NCBI GenBank assembly: GCA_029891385.1
Contig: CM057226.1
Span: 9,789,225 to 9,853,224 of the forward strand
Length of the DNA stretch: 64,000 bases
From: Erythroxylum novogranatense
Lineage: Eukaryota > Streptophyta > Magnoliopsida > Malpighiales > Erythroxylaceae
Direction: 5' to 3'
In this document: positions 43,791 to 54,073 of the stretch, in pieces
How positions within the stretch are numbered: the stretch's first letter is position 1
How the letters are laid out: each line of letters starts with the position of its first letter
Notes under the pieces: model-generated
Database searches by the model: none
Told to the model about the DNA's origin: nothing
Seen by the model: only the letters and a program-made list of their open reading frames with translations
Position numbers and translations under genes: made by a program

Positions 43791-46691
43791 ATGCAACAGA
43801 AGTTTGACGTTTTCCTGAGTTTCAGAGGCGAAGATATCCGCTACAATTTCCTCAGTCATCTCGTTGCAGCTCTTGATCAAGCATCGCTGGAAATATTCGT
43901 GGATTACAAGCTTAAGAGGGGAGACGAAATCAACCTTGCACTGATGTCCGCAATCGAAAGCTCGAAGTTGGCAATTACTATTTTTTCAGAAAACTATGCC
44001 AATTCAAGGTGGTGTTTAAATGAGCTTGTCAAGATCATGGAATGCAGAGAAAATCCCAGAATCAGACTAGTAGTAATACCTGTGTTCTACCACTTATCTA
44101 CAGCTGATGTGAAATCCCAAAGAGGGAGTTTTGCTAAAGCATTTGCTGATCATGAAAATTCTGAATATCTTGACAATCGCAGAAACGTTCCAATATGGAA
44201 GGCTGCCGTGAACAAGGCAAGCACTCTCTCAGCAAGAAGTGTAAAAGAAAAAAGGTAATATCCTGCTTTAGAACTCCTCGTCCTTCGTCGATTTTTCCTG
44301 ATTCATCACAAATCAAATCAAACTGAACTTGATTCAACAGTAGACGGAATACCAAAATAAGATGATATACATATTGTTTAGCTTCAATGTTAGAAACATA
44401 ATTTTAGAGTTCGATTGACTTTTAGGCTTTCGTTTTCAATTCAGTAGAAAATTTTGTTTTTTAGGCGGGTTGTTCCGTTTTTGTTTTTGATTTTTCAATT
44501 TTGTTTTCAAATTTATTTAAATTTATTTAAATTTTGTTTTAATTTTGATTTCTTTCTCCTATCAAAATTTATGAAAACTAAAAATTATTTTTATAATTTA
44601 GTTTAATATCAACTAAATATATATTATTTAATTATTTGATATATTAATTATTAATAAAATTATGAATAATTTAATTTAATTTAATATTATATATTTAATT
44701 AATTTAAACTAATTATTAACTTGCAACACTTTTTATAAGATAGTTCAATTCAATGTTATAAATATCGTATATTGGATTGAGTTTTGACACTGATCTTGTA
44801 TTGGTATCGGTATCAATTAAAACCATATCATTTAAGAAATTTTTTAACCTTATTAAATAGTCTCTAAATTTTTAAAATTACAAAATAATCTATTAGTATA
44901 TTGTACTGTATACTTTATAATTTTAAATCAACTCTGTCTCAAAAATTATAATAATAAAATTAAAATAATAACAATTTATTTATTTTTGTTAACATTAATT
45001 TTCAAATATTATATATACAAATAATAACTAAATTAATATGAAAATATCATTTAAATATTTTATTGAAATGATATCAAAATCTTATTAAGTAAAGTTAAAT
45101 TACATCACTATGCTCTTTCATACTTTGTGATTGTAGTTATAATTTATTTATTTTGGTTAGTATTTGATATTTGAATTATTTGTTGAATTTTATCAAAGAG
45201 ACTAAATTTTTATACTGAACAGTTCAAATATAGTGAACCAAAAATTATCTTTGTTCTTATTTATCTATAAGCCAAATTATACTGATTATATTTAAATAAA
45301 GCTACGAACAAGGTTTCATACCATTTATCAGATACGATCTGAAATACATATCATTATTCAACTATCTCATCAAATAATCTAAATAAATTAATAATTATAT
45401 CAATGTAAGTGATTTCAAATCAAAATTATGTTTAATTTTATATAAAATATATTTTCACTCATTTTTATATGTATTAATATTTGTTTTACTTTATATTTTA
45501 AAGTTGGTACAGTTAACCTTAACAAACTTTTTTTTAACTGACTTCAAACTCATCTTTTAATTTTCTTGGCTTGACTTCATTTCAAATTTAAGTTTTTTTT
45601 GTGACAGATTTAATCATTTGAAACTTAATCATTTTCAAGTTGATACAAGATTCAAATTCCATCGTGCATATTATAGCAACAACAATAATACTACTACTCA
45701 ATAAGAATCTCGTTAATACTCGATATCTAAAAAAGTCCTATAATACGCGATCTTAATTGTAACTAACAGAGAGAATATTTCTAAATGATAGGAGAGTCCA
45801 TCTTACTTACTTTTATCCCTAATTCCAATCTTAACTGTCCTCGGCAGCCCCGAGTATGATGTAGTGGTTGACATTGTAAATGATGTTCTGAAAGCCTTTG
45901 GACGACCACCAATGGAAAATAAAGTCAATGACTCCTCCAACTCTATTAAGTTGATACAAACTTTAGAGCTTCAAGTCAAAGGTAACATATGGACTCCATC
46001 TTCATCTTCATCTCAAGGCATACGTATCGAGACTCTAGATTCACTCCTGAACATGCTCAAGCTTCAAGCTCACCCATCGTCATCATCACTTTCCTTAGAG
46101 TCCAATACTCAAACATGTTCCATTTACCTTCAGGATCGGACATATCAACAAAATGAGGGGTCCAAAATTGCGAGAACACCATCAGGTTCTGTCCAAAAGA
46201 TATCTTATCCTACAACTGGTGAGTTATATTTGCCTGCTGCAAGGGGGACATCAAGTTCCTTTTTTTTGTCAGGAACAGAAAATAGAATTGTCTTGTACTT
46301 CACAAGTTCACAGTTAATTAGAAGAACTTACGATAACTGTCATGAAGTTAGGATGATATTCAGGGCATTACAAGTCCTTGTCGACGAAAGAAACACTGAT
46401 GCAATGCCTGAGTACACGAAAGAGTTGAAGAGTGTGCTTAAGCAAAACTTTTCTTTGCCACAAGTGTTCATCAAAGGAAAGTGCATTGGGGGTGTTGATG
46501 TGATCAAGGAAATGAACGAGAATGGAAAGTTGAGGAGCCTTGTTGAGGGATTTCCAGTTCGAAATCGTCCATCGTATTGTAATACTTGTGGAGAAGTTAC
46601 CATGGTCGACTGTCCATATTGCAAATCTGGAAAGAACTGCTCAAAGTGTGAAGGCAGAGGGATGATCCCATGCCCTGCTTGCCAATCATGA
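43791..46691 (+). CDS. TIR-glutaredoxin fusion protein, two exons (43791-44254 and 45848-46691)
   Basis: Exon 1 encodes a plant TIR domain (residues 4 to about 140): FDVFLSFRGEDIRYNF, the BB-loop region LKRGDEI and SRWCLNELVKI, whose Glu78 is at the position of the catalytic Glu of NAD-cleaving TIRs. It ends at AAAG|GTAATA in phase 2. Exon 2 after tcggcag|c restores the frame. It starts PEYDVVVDIVNDVLKAFG, which looks like the TIR-to-NB-ARC linker of TIR-NLRs, but no P-loop or LRR follows. After a Ser-rich linker comes a glutaredoxin-like domain (about 301-390) with VLYFTSSQLIRRTYDNC, LPQVFIKG (cis-Pro) and CIGGVDVI, then a Cys tail of four CX2C pairs (399-433). Like the plant At5g39865-type glutaredoxins, it has no CPYC site; Cys319 remains. 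The start is the first ATG before the TIR. Total 435 residues. The splicing is predicted; two separate damaged genes remain possible. Confidence 0.7.
44255..45847 (+). other. Predicted intron of the TIR-glutaredoxin gene
   Basis: 1593 bp, strongly AT-rich, with donor gtaata and acceptor tcggcag. No open frame with NB-ARC motifs (P-loop, kinase-2, GLPL) could be seen on the plus strand. The first intron of TIR-NLRs is usually short, so this one is long. The phase match between donor and acceptor is the main support for splicing. Confidence 0.6.
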
Positions 46692-46999
46692 ATCATGATG
46701 CTCCATAGTCCTTATTTAGGCCTTGCAAACAAGTCCAAGTTTGATCATTTTCGAATTTGTTGGGCTCATCAGCTTTGGTAGATTCAGAAATTTAACTTCA
46801 AAACTCATTAATGTTGATGAATGTTACTCATTGTGGCATATATCTCTTTAGTTGTTAAAAAGTAGCAGATTGAGAATGTTCAATTATTTCTAAATTAATT
46901 TACGAATATATTTATATCATTTTTAAAAAGTTGGTGGGAATTAAAGAAAATTATCAAATGTCTATTTCTGTATTTTTATGCCAAAGTTTTAATTTGAGA
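46692..46999 (+). other. 3' flank of the TIR-glutaredoxin gene
   Basis: 308 bp between the stop codon and the Tekay insertion. It is AT-rich with possible but unremarkable polyadenylation-like signals and no other feature. Confidence 0.5.
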
Positions 47000-47004
47000 A
47001 TAGC

Positions 47005-49171
47005 TGTTGGACCCTGAATTTTTTTATATGATGATATTAAGCATAAATTGTGATAGTTGAGTGATTATGCCTTAGGTTGATTAATTTGGGCGTATTAGTG
47101 GATAATTTCGGTTTATTTGAGCTTAATTCGTTGTGATGTGGTTTTTCATGAGAATTATTGGGTAAAAGTTTATGAGGGCTTTTTGGGAAGTTTGCTTGAG
47201 TTGGATTAGTTTAAGCCTTGCTAAGAGGGGTATCATGGTATTTACCCTTTTCATTAGGTTAAGAGAAAAGAAAAGAGAAGAAAGAAAAGAAGGAGAAAAG
47301 AGAAGAGGAGAAGCCGTCGGTGGAGAAGAAGAGACGAGAAGAGAGGGTTTTGCGATTCTTGTGATTTCCGACGATTCGAAGCAATTTCTGGTAAGTTTAG
47401 CTTCCTTCAAACTTGTTATGGTTAGATTTAAACCTAGAAAATGTGGAATATGTGAGAATCGAAGGTTTTGGGGTTTTAGGGCATAGATGTAGAGATTTCT
47501 GTGGGTTGATGTGTTTGTGATGGATTTGAAGCTTAAAGGGGTTAGAAATGTAGTTTGAGGCTGGATCTAAGGCTTTTGTGTGTTGCATTTGAGATTGGGA
47601 AGGATTGAAGTCAGAAAATGCGGGAAAAAGGGGTTCGGAGTCGCAGCTCCGATCCGCACGTCATGACGTCTTGAAGAGCATCTGTGGCGTCTTGGAGAAA
47701 TGGTGGCACGCCGCGTGCACCATGTGCGTCATGGCGCACGATGGGCAACTGCCGGTGCACGCCATGGGTAGCAAGAGGTCCTTCGCCATGGCGGCGTCCC
47801 TTCACCGCGACGAGCCCCCCTGTTTTTTTAAAGTGAAATTTTTAGTATTTTGGGCATATCTTTTGGTGTAGATGTCTAATTGAGGTGATTCTTGATCCGT
47901 TGTGACCGAAAAATAAAGGACTACAAGGTGTATGAATAAGGGAAGTTCGGAATCAGCCTTTTTGGGTTTGATATTTAGTTGGAAGTCGGACAGAGACCTT
48001 TAATGCTTTATTTTGATTGTCACGCTTTATGGAATATTTGTTTTGGATGTTAATTAAATAAGAACTTGGTTGCTTATAGGGAACCAAGCTGACTTGACCC
48101 AATCGCAAGAGGAAGGACACCAGTGAGTCGACTACTCGAGCGATCTTAGGTGGGTAATATGTTTATGGTTATTGTGTGTATGGGCAAATTGTCTGATGTA
48201 TGCTTGCTTGCATTATGTGACATTACTTGTGTTGAATTATATGAGAAATATGGAACATACATTATGACTACGATTATGCACGGCTTTGATAAGCCTTATG
48301 GCATTTTATGAGAATGACAAAAATGAAATTATGAAAGCTTTGAAAAATACTTCGAACATGGAACGAATGGATATGTGTATTGTTTGGGTGAGAGAGTTAC
48401 GGATGGAGTCACGTGCACGTTGACATAAAGCCTTCTCCCGGCTGCCCGCTTGAGGCCACGAGATCCTTGAGAAATCGGACTCGGATAGTTTACGGATTAA
48501 GCTTCGGTTTATCCGGATCGTTTTACGGAACTCTCGAACCATTTGTGTGCATTCATATTTGACTTGCTAAGCATGAGACATGATGAATTGTTATATTATG
48601 AATACCATGACATATGATGATGATGATTGTAAAGTGATAAGAGTTGATTTGTTTATGCTTGAATATTTGAATATCCATATTGTTTGATTGTGTGGCTCGT
48701 TGCCAATAGCTATAAACGTATATGCCACTGAGCTTCGCAGCTCACCCCATTACTCTCCCCTCCTCAGGTGCAGATCGAGACGACTGTCGACCTTGCAAGG
48801 CATCGGAAACTTCAAGCTAGTTAGGAGCCTTGTATATGTTAGTACTTTGGTTAGCCCACCAACATTTCATCATGGAGCATACTTTTGTATTTTGGGATTT
48901 AATTTCATTTTGTATTGTGCTATATTTTGAGTCTATTGGTGAATTTCTTCGAATGACAATGACAGATGTTTTTATGTATTTGAGATGATTAATGCATGTA
49001 TAGAATGCATGTGTAGAATGTGTGTATGTACTGAGTATATGTATGTGTGTGTATCGAATGATCGATTGTGTTTGGATGTTGGGATCGGGTCTGACATTTT
49101 TTGGGCGTCCGTCGCCGACGCAGCCTGAGGGGCCGCCTTAGGAATCGGGGATCCGGGACCCGGGCTCAACA
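47005..49171 (+). repeat. 5' LTR of the Tekay element
   Basis: 2167 bp. It contains a purine-rich leader-like stretch (47265-47345), a GC-rich variable cassette (47656-47810) and the stem-loop gagct-tcgc-agctc at 48730-48743. Frames opened by these parts have no known domain and are shared with the other LTR only as copies. Confidence 0.94.
47656..47810. repeat. GC-rich variable cassette in the 5' LTR
   Basis: Flanked on both sides by sequence nearly identical to the 3' LTR, but its core (about 47707-47770) does not align with the 3' LTR core (about 54778-54890). Short palindromic words are frequent. The word tgtgcgtcatg (47723-47733) occurs in the other cassette only in reverse complement (54855-54865). 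Confidence 0.75.
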
Positions 49172-49175
49172 TATT

Positions 49176-49190
49176 TGGTATCAGAGTGCC
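49176..49190 (+). other. Primer binding site of the Tekay element
   Basis: TGGTATCAGAGTGCC, close to the initiator Met tRNA complement TGGTATCAGAGC, starts four bases after the LTR. Confidence 0.85.
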
Positions 49191-49335
49191 TAGGTTTAGT
49201 GTCCTTGGCTTAGAATGCATATAGGACGACTTGTTTGATCTATGATTAATTGTTGCATTGATTACGTGACATGCATATCATGCACACATGTAGATTGACA
49301 TATAGCTAATCCTTAGTGTTTACCTTTGAAGGAGT

Positions 49336-50149
49336 ATGATGCCACCTCGTAGAAGGACACGAGGAGTTATGCAAGGATTTGTTGCACCTGACTCTCCGAC
49401 GAGAGAGGAGAGGACTGATGAGTCAGTAGCCCCAGGGAATGCTGAGGCTCCTGTAGGGCTAGGTAGTGAGCCCGTTCCGTCGCCGACTCAGGAGTCGCCA
49501 GCTATGCAGGAGCAAGTGCCTCCACTTGATCCGAGGTTATTCCAGGCCTTTACCCAGGCATTTGTGTAGGCTATGGGCCAGATGCCTCAGTCATCTGTTT
49601 CAGCCCCAGCTCCAAAGGGGAGACGATTCGATAGGCTGAGAAAGTTCGGGGCAGTTGATTTCTTTGGGACATCAGATCCTGAAGAAGCTGAGACTTGGTT
49701 GAGGAAGGCGAGAGAGTCTTTGGATCGGATGGAGTGTGAGGATGACGAGAGTCATCTATGCTTTGCCACTTGCTTGTGGGAGATGCTCTTCACTGGTGGG
49801 AGACTGCATGTGGAGTCAAATGAGGCCAGTAGGGTTGGCATGGCAGGATTTCGTGGTTGCTTATAAGAAGAAGTACCTGTCTGAGGTATATGTTCAGGAG
49901 AAGCAGAGGGAGTTTCTGAGTCTCACTCAAAGGGATATGACAGTCAGCGAGTATGAGCATCGGTTTACACAGCTATCCCCGTATGCTTCAGATCTGATGT
50001 TGAGTGAAGCTGCTAGATGTCGTTGGTTTGAGTCGGGTCTGCACTTGGCTATCAGAGAGAAGGTGATAGTGCAGAACTTCTGTGATTTCCAGCAGCTGGT
50101 TGAGGCAGCTTTGAGGGTGGAAAATATAGAGAACATCAAAGTCTTGTGA
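49336..50149 (+). pseudogene. Tekay gag, first part
   Basis: It starts MMPPRRRTRGVMQGF. A TAG near 49567 falls where Gln is expected (AF*AMGQMPQ). The gag domain follows with FDRLRKFGAVDFFGTSDPEE, AETWLRKARESLDRMECEDD and, after a frameshift near 49860, KKYLSEVYVQEKQREFLSLT and YEHRFTQLSPYASDL. Another frame break near 50145 leads into the knuckle region. Gag is therefore split in three. Confidence 0.9.
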
Positions 50150-50251
50150 ACAAGAAAAGAAAGGCGAGAAGCGATTCAAGAGGGAGGTAGCATTAGTACT
50201 CCTATGCGGACGGAGTGATAGGAGCTTCCAGTTCGATCGAGGAGAGGAGCG

Positions 50252-51298
50252 ATGAGTGCGAGCCGACCTAGGCCGATGAGGACTTCTACTGTTTCTCACC
50301 AAGCCTCCACGGTGGGCGGCAGTAGAAGGGGAGATGGAGATAGGTCGTTCGTCCCGAAGTGTGAGCACTGCCGGAGGTCCCATAGAGGAGAGTGCTTCAG
50401 ATTAACAGGAGCTTGCTTCAACTGTAGGGAGAAGGGATACATTTCCAGAGAGTGTCCTCAGCCTCCACAACGAGAGAGGAGTCAGATGCAAGTTCTGAGG
50501 AGGACAGTGACCATGGGTCAGAGGACTGCGACAGAAGTGGGCAGTTCAGATGCAGCCAAGAGGGTGAATCTTCCGGGGAGACCGAGAGGGCAGGCACCAG
50601 CAAGGGTGTTTGCGATGACTCGGGAGGATGCAGAGACAGCTCCTGATGTTGTGACTGGTATGATTCGACTTTTTGTTGATGCTGTGATTGCTTTGATTGA
50701 TCCGGGTTCTACTCATTCGTTTGTTTCTTCGAGTAGACCCGTGTGTGATAGAAATGTGAGCCCTTTGGATACTCCGCTGATGGTGAGTACTCCAATCGGT
50801 CAGTATATTGTGATTAGTCAAGTGTATAGAGGTTGTGAGATTCGTATTGATGGAGAACTTCTAGTGGTGGATTTGATGCCACTGAAGATGGGAGGATTGG
50901 ATATGATTTTGGGTATGGATACGTTGGAGAGGTTCAATGCTCGTTTGGATTGTAAACAGAAGACGGTAGAGTTTGAATTGGATGATGGCAGGAAAGTGAT
51001 GTTTATCGGGGACAGGAAAGCGAGTCCGCCCAGAATTGTTTCAGCATTGACAGCAGAGACGATGATGAGGAAGGGTTGTGAGGCATTTTTGGCTTATGTG
51101 GTTGACACCAGGGCAGATAGAGGGAAACTGGAGGATATTCCAGTAGTCAAGGAATTCTCGGACGTCTTTCCCGAGGAATTACCAGGACTACCGCCAGCTA
51201 GGGAAATTGAGTTTCCTATTGAGTTGTTGTCAGGTACAGCGTCGATTTCAATTCCGCCTTACCGGATGGCTTCGGCGGAATTGAAAGAGCTTAAGGAG
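50252..51298 (+). pseudogene. Tekay gag C-terminus and protease
   Basis: A zinc knuckle region reads CFNCREKGYISREC, with Tyr where the zinc-binding His (CX2CX4HX4C) should be. The retropepsin follows with VIALIDPGSTHSFVSS and GLDMILGMDTLERFNARLDC. The start of RT has EFSDVFPEELPGLPPAREIE. The frame ends at a TAG (51299-51301) in [15 protein letters not shown], where a Gln codon is expected. Confidence 0.92.
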
Positions 51299-51301
51299 TA
51301 G

Positions 51302-53338
51302 TTGGAGGAGTTGTTGGAGAAGGGGTATATTCGGCCGAGCTCTTCGCCTTGGGGAGCTCCAGTTCTCTTTGTGAAGAAGAAAGATGGATCGTTAAGGATG
51401 TGTGTGGACTACAGAAAACTGAATCAGGTTAAGGTAAAGAATCGGTATCCGCTTCCTCGCATTGATGATCTGTTTGATCAATTGCAAGGGGCGAGAGTCT
51501 TCTCTAAGATAGACTTGAGATCGGGCTATCATCAGTTGAGGATTAAGGAGTCAGATGTGCCCAAGTCTGCTTTCAAGACTCGGTATGGGCATTTTGAGTT
51601 TTTGGTTATGCCCTTTGGCTTGACGAATTCGCCTGCAGCGTTTATGGATTTGATGAATCGGGTTTTTAAGTCATTCTTAGACTAATTTATCATTGTCTTC
51701 ATTGATGATATTTTGGTGTATTCCAAGAGTGATGAGGAGTATGAAGAGCATTTGAGGATTTCTTTGGAGACTTTGAGGAGGCATGAGTTGTATGCCAAAT
51801 TCAATAAATGCGAATTTTGGCTGAGGGAAGTTGCATTTCTTGGACATGTGATCTCAGAGCAAGGAGTTCATGTGGATCCAAAGAAAATAGAAGCTGTGGT
51901 GAATTGGGAAGCCCCGAAGAGTGTAGCAGAAGTGAGGAGCTTTCTGGGTTTGGCAGGCTATTATAGGAGATTTGTGGAGGGATTCTCCATGATAGCCGCT
52001 CCGATGACGAAGTTGTTGAGGAAAAATCAGAAGTTTGTTTGGAGTGAGGAGTGTCAGAGGAGCTTCGAGGAGCTTAAGCACCGGTTGACGAGTGCTCCGA
52101 TTCTGATGTTGCCTTCGGGTGATGAGGGCTATACTGTGTACAGTGATGCGTCGAGGAAGGGTCTTGGTTGTGTTTTGATGCAGGGAGATCGGGTGATTGC
52201 TTATGCTTCTAGGCAGTTGAAGCCTTATGAGCTGAATTATCCGACGCATGATTTGGAGTTAGCAGCGGTGATCTTTGCTTTGAAGATTTGGAGGTATTAT
52301 CTGCATGGAGTTCAGACGAGGATTTTTACCGATCATAAGAGTCTAAAGTATTTGTTGAGCCAGAAGGAACTGAATTTGAGGCAAAGAAGGTGGATCGAGT
52401 TGCTCAAGGATTATGACTTGCTGATTGAGTATCATCCGGGCAAGGCCAATGTAGTGGCGGATGCTTTGAGTAGGAAGTCTTCGATTGCGCATGTTCGATC
52501 AGTTTATCTTCCCTTATTGGAAGAGATGGCCAAGCTTAAGATAAGCTTGAAGCAGGAGGAGTCGGAGTGTCTTTTAGCTAATTTTCGAGTGAGGCCGATA
52601 CTCAGGGAGAAGGTTAGGGAATTGCAGGCTCAAGATGCAGATTTGAGCAAGCTTCGAGATGAAATTCGAAATGGCAAGGTTTCTGAGATAGAGGTGAGGG
52701 ATGATGGGCTTATGACGGTGGGGAACAGGTTGTGTATTCCTGATGTGCAGGAGGTTAAGGCTGAGATTATGGATGAGGCACACAATACGCCTTATGCCAT
52801 GCATCCAGGTAGTACCAGGATGTATCAAGATCTGAGAGAGCATTTTTTGTGGAAAGGCATGAAGAGGGATATAGCGGAGTTTGTGAGTAAGTGTCTAGTG
52901 TGTCAGCAAGTCAAAGCTGAACACCAGGCACCTTCAGGCAAGTTGAGGCCATTGTCCATCCCGGAATGGAAGTGGCAAAGGGTGACGATGGATTTTCTGA
53001 TGGGTTTGCCTAAGACTAGTAGGAGGCATGATGCCATTTGGGTGATTGTGGATAAGTTGACCAAGTCAGCCCACTTTTTGGTGATCAAGCAGACTGATTC
53101 TTTGCATGTGCTAGCAAAGAAGTATATCGATGAGATAGTGAGACTGCATGGGATTCCGGATTCGATTGTGTCCGATAGGGATCCTCGGTTCACTTCGAAG
53201 TTTTGGGGTAGTTTGCAGGAAGCTTTGGGGACGAAGCTGCATTTTAGTACGACTTTTCACCCTCAGACGGATGGTCAATCTGAGAGGACCATTCGGACAC
53301 TTGAGGGAATGCTTCGGGCTTGTGTCATGGATTTTTGA
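51302..53338 (+). pseudogene. Tekay reverse transcriptase, RNase H and integrase core
   Basis: RT begins with [20 protein letters not shown], then [21 protein letters not shown] near 51685 interrupts it just before the catalytic box [14 protein letters not shown]. RNase H follows with [16 protein letters not shown] and [17 protein letters not shown]. Integrase has the HHCC region ([32 protein letters not shown]), then [13 protein letters not shown] and [16 protein letters not shown] and [20 protein letters not shown] with the catalytic Glu. It ends at a TGA (53336-53338), where Trp or Gly is expected. The domains are otherwise complete. Confidence 0.93.
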
Positions 53339-54058
53339 GGAGCTTGGGATGAGCATTTGCCGTTGGTCGAATTTGCTTATAACAATTCGTACCATTCGAG
53401 CATTCAGATGGCTCCATATGAGGCTTTGTATGGGCGGAGATGTAGGACTCCGATCTGTTGGGATGAAGAAGGAGAGAGGCAATTGGAAGGACCAGAATTG
53501 ATTCAAATGACGGTTGGGAAAGTCAATCTGGTTAAGCAGCGACTTAAGGCAGCACAGGATAGGATGAAGAGTTATGTTGATGCTCACCGAAAGGAGATGG
53601 AGTATGACGTCGGTGAGAAAGTGTTCCTTAAGACGTCGCCTTGGAAAGGAGTGATGAGGTTTGGCAAGCAGGGTAAGTTGAGTCCGAGGTATGTGGGTCC
53701 TTATGAGATCCTTGAGAGGATTGGGCCACTCGCCTACAGGTTGGCGTTACCTCCGGAGTTGTCGCAGATTCACGATGTTTTCCATGTGTCTATGTTGAGA
53801 AGGTATAGATCGGATCCTTCTCACATCATTCAGACTAGTGAGGTTCAGTTGCGGGATGACCTAAGCTATGAGGAGCAACCAGTGGAGATTTTGGATACAA
53901 AGGAAAAAGTCCTCAGGAACAAAACGGTTCAGTTAGTCAAAGTCCTATAGAGGAACCATTCGGTAGAGGAAGCTACATGGGAGCCCTTGGAAGCCATGCG
54001 GGAGAAGTATCCTCACCTCTTTGATAATTCAGGTAAATTTCGAGGACGAAATTTCTTT
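53339..54058 (+). pseudogene. Tekay integrase C-terminus with chromodomain-like end
   Basis: DEHLPLVEFAYNNSYHSSIQ continues the integrase directly after the TGA. The C-terminal part follows with VFLKTSPWKGVMRFGKQGKL and YRLALPPELSQIHDVFHVSM. A segment typical of Tekay chromodomains, VEILDTKEKVLRNKTVQLVK, then VL*RNHSVEEATWEPLEAMR and KYPHLF, comes at the end. The TAG at about 53948 replaces the conserved Trp. The chromodomain is thought to guide integration into heterochromatin. Confidence 0.9.
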
Positions 54059-54073
54059 TAAGAGGGAGAGAAA
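54056..54073 (+). other. Polypurine tract of the Tekay element
   Basis: ttttaagagggagagaaa directly precedes the 3' LTR start. Confidence 0.85.

Noticed and set aside
43791..44258. Reading the TIR exon as a complete stand-alone TIR-only gene ending at the TAA at 44256-44258
   Set aside because: Possible, but the stop lies directly after a GT donor and the downstream exon continues in phase, so splicing is the better explanation. It remains the main alternative.
45864..46691. Glutaredoxin as a separate gene starting at GTG 45864
   Set aside because: No ATG precedes the conserved linker, the frame is open upstream to an AG acceptor, and plant genes do not normally start at GTG.
47172..47871. 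Frames in the Tekay 5' LTR, repeated at about 54243-54557
   Set aside because: Purine-rich LTR leader and GC-rich cassette; the second half is not conserved in the other LTR.
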